Positions 53,943 through 63,663 are shown, counted from the first letter of the stretch. The stretch is 64,000 nucleotides of DNA from Pictodentalium vernedei (GCA_031216915.1 CM062297.1:180134350-180198349), one strand, 5' to 3'. A program made the numbers and translations. The notes: generated from the letters alone by a model not told the origin.

Positions 53943-54868
53943 CTAGTAGAGCCAGGTAGAGTTTCAAAGCTGATTTGTAATATGAATTTTTTTTTAATAT
54001 CATGCTACCAGAAAGGGGAGCTTATTGTGACAAATCTTTGCTCAGAAATATTTGTTTTGTTACAGTTTACTGGAGGTTGTCATTGGCACATTGATACCTT
54101 CCAATGAATTATAATCAAGGAATTTTATAAAAAATGTTTTCTCCCTGTGCTGAGTAGACAATTATTCATGCAGTGTAAAGCTGCTAAAGTGGCTTTCTGC
54201 ACTTTTCAATAGACTCATGATATTTTCTTCTAGCAATTAACCAATTAAGAAATAGAAAGACAAAATAATACTGATATGGTTCTTTATGTTAGTGCCAAGG
54301 CTGAGATGAGCAACATAGAGTACTGAAGCTTATTTCAGAAAATTATTTTAAGCCAGTGATATGCTGCAATGTAATACTCTGTTGGAAAGGTCTATCTGAA
54401 GAATGTTGTGATGTTACACACTATCAGAGAGTCTTTTCAACAGTATATTACTTCTAGGGCCCTGCGAAGTTTCAAGTTTCCTTTAAGATAACCAACTGGG
54501 GAAGGAGGTGCTGTAAACTTGATTTGTTCCAACTGTGATGGCTCAAGCTCCAACTAATAAAATATTCCAACTACATCATCAAGTCATGCTTTTGTCAAAG
54601 ACATGCCTTGGTGATGTACCTGGAATGTTACCCAGTAAGGATCATAGTTCCAAAACAGAAATGGGTGCGAAAATTATCAGCACTGGATACTGCACTGGGT
54701 TAGCCAACAACAGCTCAACATTGACATTGCCTGGACACTTTAAATTTGCTTTCAACTGTGGTAGTGACTGGTGACACTTGAATTAGCATGGCTGGTGGCA
54801 TGGGGTGCTGATGCTGTTAATGCTAATTTTGTTGAAATTGCACTAGGTCTTTATTTTCAATATTATTT
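53943..54868. other. Non-coding DNA with one shared repeat
   Basis: 54058-54230 is related to the hairpin-containing repeat at 23800-23955. The remainder shows no gene. AGGGCCCTGCGAAGTTT at 54457 is echoed in complement at 55287 (AAAGCTTTGCAGGGCCCT), which suggests the ends of an older element that contains the MITE below. Confidence 0.35.
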
Positions 54869-55126
54869 ACAGTACGTGGAGAGTGTATTATCACTAAATC
54901 ACTCGCAGTGTGGAGATTCCACCCAAGCAATAATTGCAAATGTGTTGCAAAGCATAACAAGCACAAGCAAAGTTTCAGCCAATGGACCTCCGGGTTAAAC
55001 CCGGAGGTCCATTGGCTGAAACATTGCTTGTGTTTTTAGTCGATATATACAAAATTTGAAAGTTATAGTTTGGGTGATATCTCCACTCTGCAGGTGATTT
55101 AGTTACAATCCACTCTCCATGTACTG
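54869..55126. mobile_element. TA-flanked MITE with long internal hairpin
   Basis: TA then CAGTACGTGGAGAGTG at the left and CACTCTCCATGTACTG then TA at the right are inverted ends. The core hairpin is GGACCTCCGGGTTAAACCCGGAGGTCC extended by TTTCAGCCAAT and its complement. The same core half occurs inside the MITE at 6511-6801. Confidence 0.75.
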
Positions 55127-55467
55127 TATGTACCATTTCCATCAGAACTATATGTTTTGTGAGATGATGAAGATGGCTGATTCTAAACTTTATTCCAGTG
55201 AAGATTCAAATGGAAACAAATCGGGCAGCCAATTTTGAATCGAACCGAATAGCAACTTAAGATTTAAAATTGAATCAAATCTCAAAGCTTTGCAGGGCCC
55301 TACTCGATTCAAAATGGTACTGATGATTTGATTTGAGTCATGCTGACTTGGAAACTTTCAAATTGTCAAGATGTTCTCAAACTCTTACCAAGTGCCTTCT
55401 CTTTATATCTTCTGTCATCAGGTCTCCTGCCTGATTATAGAAAAAGTGTTCAAGGAGCTTCCACTTA

Positions 55468-56603
55468 CAGTAGAACCTGTCTTGAGAGACCACCCTTTGG
55501 GCCACACAAAAGTGGTCTCTCAAGACAGGTGGTCTCTCATAACAGGTTTCAGGTTTTGTCAAGTCAGTGAATAGCCAACCACAAATTTCAGAAATGGAGA
55601 AGAATGTATTTTTGTAATAACTTTGTAGTTCTTTTTTATGAAGTTTTTGTAACAAATTGAAATGGACTGTTATAAAAATTATAAAAATAAATTAGTGTTG
55701 AAAATCTTCATTGAAGATTTTCAACACTAATTTATTTTTATAATTTTTATAACAGTCCATTTCAGTTTGTTACAAAAAGATTTTCAACACAAATTTATTT
55801 TTATTCCTATCTGTCACATTTCAGGTATGTATGAAATTGTTTATTCAGCAATAATCCTAATCTTTTCACAGGGGTCTTATAAAAACATCTCAATCTGTAA
55901 TGAGTTAGCAATTGAAACCCAATTAAGAGCTTTTAATACTTTTAATTATGTTAGTGGGGGCGCGGTGGCTCAGTTGGTAGAGGTGCAGGCTGCAAGCCGA
56001 GAGGTCCTCGGTTCGAATCCCACCTGCGGCAACCGCGTTGTGTCCTTGGGCAAGACACTTCACCCCGATTGCCTACATGGGGGCATGATGACGCTGTGTA
56101 CTGAGGCGTACTGCACGTCGATGGTGCGCATGTCTTCAACCAATCTAACCCTGCCTGTGCTGCGGTGCAGAGTTCAGAGTTACAATGTTGGAGAGCTGAC
56201 AGCTGCTCGTCGTTGCTCGGTGGTTCTCTCCGGGTACTCCGGCTTCCTCCACCCGTAAAACTGTCACGGTCACGATTAGCCATTGTGCATAAGTATGTGA
56301 CCTTAAACACCAATAAATAAATAATAAATATAATTATGTTAGTATAACCACAATGGATTTTCCAATTCCAGAACAGGTAGAAAGTTTTTTTCATGGTTTC
56401 AGTCTTCAAAGGGGCGGTCTCTCAAGACAGGTCTATTTTGGCATAAAAATACAAGTTGGTACTAGATAACAGTGGTTTGTCAAGACAGGTGGTCTCTCAA
56501 GACAGGTGGTCTCCCATAGCAGGTCCATTATAGAATAAAACCAATCGGTGCCTGGTGGATGTGGTCTCTCAAGACAGGTGGTCTCTCAAGACAGGTTTTA
56601 CTG
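55468..56603. mobile_element. TA-flanked MITE family T5 (second copy, inverted, with SINE)
   Basis: The inverted ends CAGTAGAACCTGTC and GACAGGTTTTACTG lie between TA dinucleotides. It contains the hairpin AAATTGAAATGGACTGTTAT...GAAAATCTTCATTGAAGATTTTC (55655-55785), which is also at 45185-45300 in the other copy. It lacks the 2.2-kb insertion but has a SINE at 55956-56330. The comparison of both copies defines each insertion point exactly. Confidence 0.85.
55956..56330 (+). mobile_element. tRNA-derived SINE with intact-looking Pol III boxes
   Basis: The 13-bp target duplication TAATTATGTTAGT occurs at 55943-55955 and 56331-56343. The A box is within GTGGCTCAGTTGGTAG (55965-55980) and the B box is GGTTCGAATCC (56010-56020). 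The core TTGTGTCCTTGGGCAAGACA follows, then a tail ending ACCTTAAACACCAATAAATAAATAA. It is better preserved than the copy at 7029-7397 and hence younger. The overlapping ORFs are not genes. Confidence 0.92.
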
Positions 56604-56825
56604 TACTACTTTGAATCAGTTCTGTAATATTCTGCTTTTTTGATTGACTGCCCCAAACGGCTGAGTTGTCACTGAATACGATACTTGAATGGTGCCAGAC
56701 AATATTTACGGTTGTAAAAAGGTTCAATATTTACAATTTGAAGATCTGTAAGATTCAGTTTGCTTCTAAATTTGCTGCCCAAATTGATTTGGAATTCAAA
56801 TCAACTCAAACTTTCATATTCGCAG

Positions 56826-57175
56826 AACCCAATTTTCTTTTTATGACCAATGCAAACTTGAAAATATAAAAATTAAATGGTTTATGTCTGATATTTTACA
56901 CAAGTTATTAAAACTGATAAATTTGTCCCTTGAGTGCAACAAGGCTTTGTAATGCTTTAGCATTGCAAAGCCTCCTTGCAGTCAAGGTATAAAATACACC
57001 ACCACCCTTGCTATTCTGTAGATTATGAGGCCTAAAACATAAAATAAACCAAGAATATGAACTTCTGATGACAAAGAAATATTACAAAAATAAAATATAA
57101 AATAAAAAACCGCCCGCCCGCATGCAATTTTACAAAACTTGGCCTGAGAAACAGAACATCTACTTTGTGTGGCCT
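56826..57175. repeat. Dispersed foldback repeat family F1 (copy 3)
   Basis: Colinear with 240-575, plus the central hairpin GGCTTTGTAATGCTTTAGCATTGCAAAGCC (56941-56973). It ends with AACATCTACTTTGTGTGGCC, inverse to the start of the 23307 copy. Confidence 0.7.
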
Positions 57176-57227
57176 TCTGTAATTTTATAAAGTAGATCAT
57201 GGTTCTGTAAGAGTTAGCAGAAGAATA

Positions 57228-57490
57228 CCAGGTATAATGGAAATAAGCAGACTGTCATCTGCAGAATGAGGTCCCCACAGGATGAATTTAGTGATGCTAC
57301 CCTGCACAACAGGGTAGCATCACTAAATTTACCACCTGTGAACCTCAGTCTGACTCAAGGTTTGGGCCTAAACAGAAAGAGGAACCCATAAGATATATTG
57401 GGGGATTCTAGCCCACTGTATGGGATAGCATCAGCAAATTCACCCTCTGGAGACCTCCATCTGCAAATGACAGAATGCTTATTTCCAGGC
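57228..57490. repeat. Dispersed foldback repeat family F2 (copy 3, inverted)
   Basis: It carries the hairpin TAGTGATGCTACCCTG...CAGGGTAGCATCACTA (57289-57330) and the flanking blocks CTAGCCCACTGTATGGGATAGC and CTTATTTCCAGGCTTG, which correspond in complement or directly to 17978-18235. Confidence 0.65.
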
Positions 57491-57687
57491 TTGGGTACAA
57501 TTCAGGTAAACTTTCAATGCTATTTGTCAAAGTTCCAGTGATGTAGGGGAATGAAAAGTTATCTGTCTTATTTCTTTTTGGGAGAATGTGATAGACGAAC
57601 AAAAATGATTGTTTGCTCAATTTTTTCAGGCTTGCAGGCAAGTCCATATAAAAACAATCTGACTATTGTTTATGTTTTTGATTTCAG

Positions 57688-57826
57688 TTATATGGTTAGT
57701 GCCTTCTTCACCCGATCTGCTTTGGCTCTACTGTCAGCATTAATGGTGTATCTTATATCTTATCTACCATTCTTAGTGATATCTGTCATGCAGTATGAAA
57801 TGACAAAATGGCAAAAAATTGTTGCA
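57688..57826 (+). CDS. ABCA: ABC transporter subfamily A, exon d (membrane helices)
   Basis: The acceptor TTTTTGATTTCAG precedes and the donor GTAAGT follows. The first base completes Cys from exon c. Then 46 codons (YMVSAFFTRSALALLSALMV, YLISYLPFLVISVMQYEMTK, WQKIVA) match the ABCA block with an SxxFxRA-type motif followed by a helix and YLP. It ends in phase 0. A CATT microsatellite starts about ten bases after the donor. Confidence 0.88.
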
Positions 57827-57836
57827 GTAAGTTTTT

Positions 57837-58075
57837 TCATTCATTCATTTGTTCATTCATCTGTTTGTTCGTTCGTTCATTCGTTCATTTGTTCGTGTGT
57901 TCATTCATTCGTTCATTCATTCATTCATTCATTCATTCATTCGTTCATTCATTCATTCATTCATTCATTCATTCATTCATTCATTCATTCAATCATTCAT
58001 TCATTCATTCATTCATTCATTCATTCATTCATTCATTCATTCATTCATTCATTCATTCATTCATTCATTCATTTT
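57837..58075 (+). repeat. (CATT)n microsatellite in ABCA intron
   Basis: About 240 bases of CATT/GTTC variants become a pure CATT run from about 57990. The long ORFs here (IHSFIHSFIHS) only reflect the repeat. Confidence 0.95.
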
Positions 58076-58189
58076 GTTGTGTGTTTGTTCCTTCATTTGT
58101 TCATCTTATTTTGCTATGTGTGTTCATTTCATTTTCATCTATTTCTTCAGTTGTTTAATATGAAGTTTTGTCAAACAAGATACATGTCA

Positions 58190-58256
58190 GTCTTTTCTTT
58201 CAACTGCTTAATTTGTAAATTATGGGATATGGCCAGTTCATTAGATAAAGGATTAA
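58190..58256. repeat. piggyBac-like MITE remnant (right end)
   Basis: AACTGCTTAATTTGTAAATTATGGG and CATTAGATAAAGGATTAA resemble the right ends of the piggyBac-like MITEs. It is strongly decayed and the left part is lost. Confidence 0.4.
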
Positions 58257-58562
58257 CATGCATACTCTTCATGTATCCATTATTTGTTGGAATTGAGAGA
58301 GTTTAACATCAATCACAGTTCTTTATTTCTTTATTTTCCACCCTGCAACTGAGGATACATGGGTTTCCTATAACTATCAGCACCATGCAGAGAGCTTGAG
58401 CTCATTGTTTGCCATATATATAATGTCAGTGGTCTTCCAAAAGGTCGTATCTCCCATTTTGATGTGAAACACTTTTTCAGTTTGTAATCTGAGATGAAAA
58501 AGAACAAGCAATTGATCCTGATGAAATAATGTTTTTGGTCTGATATGTTCACATAGAGTTCT

Positions 58563-58812
58563 TTAACTGGTAGTGTGCTGGAAGCCCATATTTGGGCTTT
58601 ACACTGACATGCAGGGACCGTAATGTAAAGGCCTCATGTTCAGTGGATATGCTTCATATTATCTTTAAAGTGAAATTATTTAGTCTGTATAGATTTGCCT
58701 TGTTACAATTTATGGGAGAGTGCCTTAAGGCACTCTCCCATAAATTGTAACAAGGCAAAGACATGTGAACAAATTTTGATGGTCAAAAATAATTTAGCAC
58801 TCTACCAGTTAA
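58563..58812. mobile_element. TTAA-flanked MITE family T2 (best copy)
   Basis: TTAA encloses CTGGTAGTGTGCTGG and AGCACTCTACCAG. The central hairpin is perfect: TTTGCCTTGTTACAATTTAT continuing GGGAGAGTGCC, loop TTAAGG, and complement (58698-58759). Other copies: 20773, 28084, 33793, 46676/53698. It is non-coding. Confidence 0.82.
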
Positions 58813-59054
58813 CTTCAAATCTTCAAAGAATTGTTTTAAAAACTGGGAGTGCTGATTCTGAAATATATCCCAAAATTCCAGTCTTGTGAACAGGGGCAAT
58901 CGGCTTGTTTCTGATAGATGGAAATGAAACAGACGGGAAGCCTTCACTAACCACCATAGCATGAATGACACTGGTCATAGAATGACAGAGATACTATCAA
59001 TTCAGAAATGTTGTATAATGTCAACTGCAGCAAGTTAACTCTCAAAATGTCATA

Positions 59055-59718
59055 CAGTGGAACCCACTTATTTGGATATCTCTTAACTGAATAACCCTGT
59101 TAACTGAATATAATTCCCCAACACAAAACCATTTACCATTCCTCTAGTACAAATTTGTCCTGTTAACCCTTTACCCAACGTAACGGCCAAAACCGGCCAG
59201 CGCTATTCTCAAAATCGCCAATTAATTTTCATCATTTTTTGTCTCAAAAACATAGGTTATGACCCCTCATTGGAACGAGCTCGTTGAACTCGTTCCAATG
59301 AGGGATCATAACCTATGTTTTTGAGACAAAAAATGAAAAAAATTCGTTATTCAAGAATTTTTTTGCAAGTGTCGTCTGCTTTTTATGTTAGGTAAAGGGT
59401 TAATTGAAATGTATGTTATAGAGTAAAATCCTGTTAATTTAATAAAAAATCGAACCTGTCGAGAAATTACCCTAACTCTCCCCAGTTTTCTTTTCTTTAT
59501 AGACCTGTTTGGCCTCAGTACATATAATACAAGCATTTAATCTATTATATCTCATTTGACAGAGCTCATGGAGCTCTGTCAAACAAGATATAATAGAATA
59601 AATACCAAATTGATCTCTAGAATACAGAAAAGTGACACAATCCCTGTTAATTGAATACTGCTATTAATTGTATAATTTTTATTGGCAAAATGACTATTCA
59701 ATTAACAGGGTTCCACTG
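59055..59718. mobile_element. TA-flanked MITE family T4 (copy 2) with nested piggyBac-like MITE
   Basis: The inverted ends CAGTGGAACCCACTTA and TTAACAGGGTTCCACTG lie between TA dinucleotides. The centre has the TATATCTCATTTGACAGAGCTC hairpin. A complete piggyBac-like MITE (59163-59403) is inserted at a TTAA, so family T4 is the older layer here. Confidence 0.85.
59163..59403. mobile_element. piggyBac-like MITE, subfamily A (copy A5)
   Basis: TTAA flanks CCCTTTACCCAACGTAACGG and GTTAGGTAAAGGG. The central hairpin AACATAGGTTATGACCCCTC is mirrored with almost no mismatch. Comparison with family T4 copies shows that the site TGTTAATTG was split at TTAA and duplicated. Confidence 0.88.
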
Positions 59719-59989
59719 TATCATCACCTAAAAGTCATTTTTTTCATATAAAGCACTTCTAATAGACTCTAAATGTTATCCAAAACAATGAATGTGGCTT
59801 TCTGTTTCTGTTTGAGGAGGCACTGTACTGTGCTTCCCATATTTGGAGTTATTAAATTTTTGTCTCTCCTAAAAAGTTGGAAAATTTGAGATACAACATT
59901 ATGGAATCCTACTGATGTAGCTTCCTTTCCAATATTTTAATTTAATCATAATAATAATAAATTGATTGCTTAGTTTTCTCCATTTTTCA
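59719..59989. other. ABCA intron, nothing recognised
   Basis: Ordinary intron sequence upstream of the acceptor CCATTTTTCAG at 59990. No repeat family of this window is seen. Confidence 0.4.
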
Positions 59990-59990
59990 G

Positions 59991-60195
59991 TGCCTATCTT
60001 CAACCACAGCTTTTGGCTTTTCTGCTCAATATATATCGAGGTTCGAACTTCAACAAGTCGGTCTGCACTGGGATAATTTTGAAAGTAGTCCATTGAGAGA
60101 TGATAATCTGAACTTTAGTTGGATGTGGATAATGATGGCAATAGATGGAGTTATATACCTGCTGATTGGTTGGTATGTGCGAAATGTTAAACCAG
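59991..60195 (+). CDS. ABCA: ABC transporter subfamily A, exon e (last helices of membrane domain 1)
   Basis: The exon follows the acceptor CCATTTTTCAG and is followed by GTTAGT as donor. It has 68 codons plus one base. CLSSTTAFGFSAQYISRFEL and QQVGLHWDNFESSPLRDD match the ABCA block with AFGFG, FE, Q, G and WDN, followed by a hydrophobic helix (MWMIMAIDGVIYLLIGWYV) and the NVKPG turn. The last base joins GT of the next exon to give Gly. A damaged second version of this exon lies about 20-30 bases downstream. Confidence 0.9.
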
Positions 60196-60214
60196 GTTAG
60201 TAACTTTTATTTAT

Positions 60215-60395
60215 TATACAGCAGTTGGCTTTTCTGCTCAGTACATATCAAGGTTCGAACTGTGGCAAGTTCGTCTGCAGTGGGATAATACTGAAAGTAG
60301 TCCATTGAGAAAAAATAATCTGAACCTTTGTTGGATGTGGGGGTAATGATGGCAATAGATTGAGTTATATACCTTCTGATTGGTTGGTAAGTGTA
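60215..60395 (+). pseudogene. Tandem decayed copy of ABCA exon e
   Basis: The segment matches 59983-60183 almost base for base over long stretches (TTGGCTTTTCTGCTCA, ATCAAGGTTCGAACT, GAAAGTAGTCCATTGAGA, TTGGATGTGG). It has a 2-base insertion (TGGGGGTAATG against TGGATAATG), creating an in-frame stop, and a second stop at GATTGA. An AG acceptor-like site (TTATTATACAG, 60211-60221) stands before it. Inclusion would truncate the protein, so I regard it as a pseudo-exon from a local duplication. Confidence 0.85.
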
Positions 60396-60600
60396 AAATA
60401 TTACTATTGTGTTTTTCAGAATTGTATTTTCTACATGTGAATATAAATAACTGAAAAGAATAAATAGCATTTCAAGTCTTTTGAATTGCTGATCATCCAT
60501 TTCAATTAGTTATTTAGACATTGTAAATACAATTCTGGACAATACAATTGTAAAAGTTATATAGTATTGGCCCCATGTTAGTAACTTTGTTATCCCCCAC
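60396..60600. other. ABCA intron, nothing recognised
   Basis: AT-rich intron sequence without ORF or shared repeats. ATCCCCCACCAAAATGAAGTTTGC near 60592 leads into a microsatellite and may be the head of a microsatellite-bearing element. Confidence 0.35.
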
Positions 60601-60632
60601 CAAAATGAAGTTTGCAGCGGGATATAGAAATG

Positions 60633-60868
60633 GGTTCCATCCATCCAGTCATCCGTTTGTTTGTCCATTCATTCATCTGTCTGTTCATTTGATCCATCCA
60701 TCCCTCCATCTGCCCATCCATTCATCCATCCATCCATCCATACGTACATCCATCTGTCCATCCGTCCATCCATCCATCCATCCATCCATCCATCCATCCA
60801 TCCATCCATCCATCCATCCATCCATCCATCCATCCATCCATCTGTTTATCCATCCCTCCTCTGTCCAT
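60633..60868 (+). repeat. (CATC)n microsatellite, left part
   Basis: Mixed CATC/GTCC units become pure CATC from about 60764. The ORFs with IHPS repeats are products of the microsatellite. Confidence 0.95.
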
Positions 60869-60884
60869 CCGCACTAACAAATGA

Positions 60885-60982
60885 CTACTTATGTGGCTAC
60901 GAGTTAGTAAAACAAGATACTTATGTGGTTAAAGTCTGTTACGTGGCTAGCCACATAACAGAATCTCTTATTGTGTGTGTGT

Positions 60983-61017
<35 letters not shown>

Positions 61018-61309
61018 GGATGAAATGTAGAGTAGGGTTAGGGCATTCCAGGGTGGGGTTTAGGAGTGGGGTGGGGTGGAGGTCAGTGAAGGGGTGTTAG
61101 AGTTATGTGGCTAGGGTTAAAGTTAGTTTAGGGTTAGGGTTAGCTTAGGGTTAGGGGTGGGTAGGGTTAGAGTCAGTAAAGGGTAGGGTTAGGGTTAGCT
61201 GACCCCCCAAAAATTTTCCCCCCAAAACCTTGTTTTATTATGTTGGACATGTGTTTTAGGTTAGCCACCTAATATGTCCATAAAATAGCCACATAAGTAG
61301 CCATTTGTT
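60885..61309. mobile_element. Inverted-repeat element between two CATC microsatellites, with TTAGGG motifs
   Basis: AACAAATGACTACTTATGTG (60884 on) and its complement with one mismatch (to 61309) form inverted ends of about 24 bases. Inside are a GTGGCTAGCCACATAAC palindrome, a 34-base G run (about 60983-61016) and several GGGTTAGGGTTAG motifs (61034-61200). The CATC repeat on both sides suggests insertion into a microsatellite. A target duplication is not clear. Confidence 0.6.
61034..61200 (+). repeat. Interstitial TTAGGG-like repeats
   Basis: TTAGGG occurs repeatedly but is interrupted by GTGGGG and AGTTAG variants. It lies inside an inverted-repeat element in an intron, not at a chromosome end. 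Confidence 0.75.
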
Positions 61310-61562
61310 CGAATCGTCCGTCCATGCATCCATCCATCCATCCATCTGTCCATCCATCCATCCATCCATCCATCCATCCATCCATCCATCCATCCATCCA
61401 TCCATCCATCCATCCATCCATCTATCCATCCGTCCGTTTGTCCGTTTGTCTGTCCATCCATCTGCCCATTCATCCTTCCATCCATCCATCCATCCATCCA
61501 TCCATCCATCCATCCATCCATCCATCCATCCATCCATCCATCCATCCATCCATCCATCCATC
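61310..61562 (+). repeat. (CATC)n microsatellite, right part
   Basis: Two long CATC runs are separated by a GTCC-rich variant block (61425-61475). This is probably the other half of the microsatellite at 60633-60868. Confidence 0.95.
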
Positions 61563-61968
61563 ACAGCTTTGGACCTTAAAATCTCAGTCAGTGGATGTTG
61601 GATTTAAATGATCCTTGGTATGCTGATAGACCACTATGGGGGAAAGTATATTCACAAGTAACAGGTTTTGTCCATTTTTTTCTTGAGTTAGGGGCCTTTT
61701 TCTACTTGGAATTCCCCTTTTTAGTAAACCACATTGGCGGGGGATACCTGTGGCATTGCACCTTGTTAAACCAGGAATGATGTGTGTACTCAACATTACA
61801 TGAAAAAATAGAGACGTTGAATCTGATTGGTCATTACACATGAGTCATGTTATGATATGAATGAAATGATTCAACAGAATAAGGTGTCAAATAAGAATGT
61901 AAACAGACCACCGACCATTTTTTCTTCAAAAATATCAGCCCCATTTACTAATTCAAGTTGAATTGTGG
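61563..61968. other. ABCA intron, nothing recognised
   Basis: No ORF with family resemblance and no shared repeat was noticed. Confidence 0.3.
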
Positions 61969-61970
61969 TA

Positions 61971-62350
61971 CAGAGGAACCCTGTTAATCGAATAGCCACT
62001 TTGCCAATGAAAATTATTCAATTAACAGGAATATTTGATTAACAGGGATTGTCACTTTCCTGTATTCTAGAGATAAACTTAGCATTTATTCTATTATATC
62101 TTGTTTGACAGGGCTCAATGAGCTATGTCAAACAAGATATAATAGATTAAATGCCTGTACTGGGTGTACTGAGGCCAAGGTAATTTCTCGACATTTTTTA
62201 TTCAATTAACAGGATTTTACTCTATAACCTATTTTCAATTAACAGGTCAAATTTGTACTGGAGATATGGAAAATGGTTTTGTGTTGGGAAATTATATTCA
62301 ATTAACAGGGATATACAATTAAGAGATATCCAGTTAAGTGGGCTCCACTG
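61971..62350. mobile_element. TA-flanked MITE family T4 (copy 3, inverted)
   Basis: TA then CAGAGGAACCCTGTTAATCG at the left; AGTTAAGTGGGCTCCACTG then TA at the right. The central hairpin ATATCTTGTTTGACAGGGCTC is mirrored. No nested insertion is present, so this gives a compact reference of about 380 bases. Confidence 0.85.
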
Positions 62351-62506
62351 TATCAATAGAGAACAATATAGAACACAATTCAGGTTTAGTATGTGGGACA
62401 GAAATCAATAACCCTTGTTGAGTTTTTCCAGTATTTCACGTGCACCTTCCTTTGAAGGTGAAAATATAAAGTAATTTCATTTGCAACCTTTATATATTTG
62501 TTTTAG

Positions 62507-62620
62507 GTAAATTTGGAGTTGGACAGCCATGGTATTTCCCTTTCTCAGCATATTACTGGAACTGTACAGGTCAAAGCAAATCGCAGAAGTATGCTCCTGG
62601 AAAGAGCAAAGGTTCTAAAG
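62507..62620 (+). CDS. ABCA: ABC transporter subfamily A, exon f (linker before NBD1)
   Basis: The acceptor TTTGTTTTAG is followed by 114 bases to the donor GTATTG. Its first two bases complete Gly. Then KFGVGQPWYFPFSAYYWNCT and GQSKSQKYAPGKSKGSKG are read. The PWYFP motif is conserved in ABCA proteins just after the last helix of membrane domain 1. The following Lys/Ser/Gly-rich linker is variable in the family. The next exon, expected to begin the first nucleotide-binding domain, is not in this window. Confidence 0.87.
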
Positions 62621-62673
62621 GTATTGTTAATTTTATATTATTATTATACTCATCGTATTTCTTGAGGAATCAT

Positions 62674-62925
62674 TTAACCCTTAAGTCCCTCTACAGCCAC
62701 AAACTTTCTGTTTTATGTTGCTCTATAAAAGTTGTTCCAGGTGTATTATTCCTTAAAACCTTTACTGGTAGGGCACATTTATCTTGAGAGTATTTTTTAC
62801 ATTATTGTTGGCTGCCTGCACAGGCAGCCAAAAATAATATAAAACACTGTTACGTCATCTGCCACTCTGTAAATGTATATACAATAGTTATAGTCAAAAA
62901 CTTTATCTGAAGACTCAAGGGTTAA
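62674..62925. mobile_element. TTAA-flanked MITE family T3 (copy 2)
   Basis: TTAACCCTTAAGTCC at the left and CTCAAGGGTTAA at the right. The hairpin core ATTGTTGGCTGCCTGCACAGGCAGCCAA... corresponds to the first copy at 32689-32940, but the outer stem is diverged. Confidence 0.75.
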
Positions 62926-63072
62926 CCCAAAGCACCTAGTTCTGAATCTTGTCAGTTTTTGTTCATAAGAACAGGATGCCTAACTTACAGTTTTTATGTT
63001 AGCTTCCTTGGTTGCATGTTGGTTTCTTGCCAACTCTTGACTGCCAGTATTGGTATTTGGGACATGACTAGA
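62926..63072. other. ABCA intron, nothing recognised
   Basis: The ORF starting at 62959 has no family resemblance and runs into the tandem duplication that follows. I do not call it a gene. Confidence 0.35.
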
Positions 63073-63453
63073 AAGTACAGCAAAGCTACCAGGCCAAGCT
63101 TGTCATTTATAGCAAAAATGGGTGGTAATAGTCCAGGCCTTAAGGATAACAAATTGTCTGGCTGTGGCGAAAAATTGTGTTCCCACATGACTACACTATG
63201 GTTAGAATTTAATTTGAGACCTGGAATTCCCAGTTACAAAACAAAAATTTCTGTTTCCAGGTAAAAAGTACTGCAAAGCCACAAGACCAAGCTTGTCATT
63301 TGTGGCTAAACTTATTGATGACAGTCCAGGTCTTAAAGATTAAAATTTATCTGTCTGTGGTGAAGAATTGTGTTCTCACATGACTACGCTATGGTTAGAA
63401 TTTAATTCAGCTCAGTGAATTCCTAGTTCCAATACAAAATTTCTGTTTTCATG
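63073..63453 (+). repeat. Tandem duplication of about 190 bp
   Basis: AAAGTACAGCAAAGCTACCAGGCCAAGCTTGTCATTT at 63073 recurs as AAAGTACTGCAAAGCCACAAGACCAAGCTTGTCATTT at 63265. Both run on through GGTTAGAATTTAATT to AAAATTTCTGTTTNCA. Identity is roughly 85% by eye. The function is unknown. Confidence 0.85.
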
Positions 63454-63663
63454 TGCCAGAAAATAAGGGCAGAAAAGAAATGGGAATAACTTGTTCATCG
63501 ACTGTAGTGATGGCAGTATTTCTCCCAAACTATCTGCAATTTTCTTTACATTTTGTGATTTTTTCATCCCCCGTAGCTCCTCAATAACTGCAACTGATGA
63601 TTTCACTATCTTTTTTTTCATCTCCAAATTTTAGATGTATGCAGTTATTATTAAATACTAATA

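Larger units (their letters stand above)
35920..57687 (+). other. ABCA intron of 21.8 kb containing two DIRS copies
   Basis: The donor GTAAGT at 35920 and acceptor GATTTCAG at 57687 bracket DIRS copies 2 and 3, SINE and MITE insertions. No ABCA exon was recognised inside. Confidence 0.7.

Noticed and set aside
55956..56030. Functional tRNA gene
   Set aside because: A and B boxes are present, but the 3' half does not pair as an acceptor stem and it is followed by the SINE core and tail.
55767..56409. ORFs over the SINE on both strands
   Set aside because: They read the tRNA-derived head and tail of a SINE with a clear target duplication.
57551..58306. Long ORF rich in His, Ser, Phe and Ile repeats
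   Set aside because: It is a readout of the CATT microsatellite fused by chance to ABCA exon d and its intron; the exon ends at a good donor at 57827.
61034..61200. True telomere or chromosome end
   Set aside because: TTAGGG motifs are few and interrupted, and the ABCA gene continues on both sides.
60575..61611. Overlapping ORFs with IHPS or MDGW repeats on both strands
   Set aside because: These come from CATC microsatellites, which are open in several frames; no non-repeat domain is present.
62959..63264. Possible additional ABCA or other exon
   Set aside because: No match to the nucleotide-binding domain expected next (no Walker A), no phase-compatible splice sites noticed, and it overlaps a tandem duplication.
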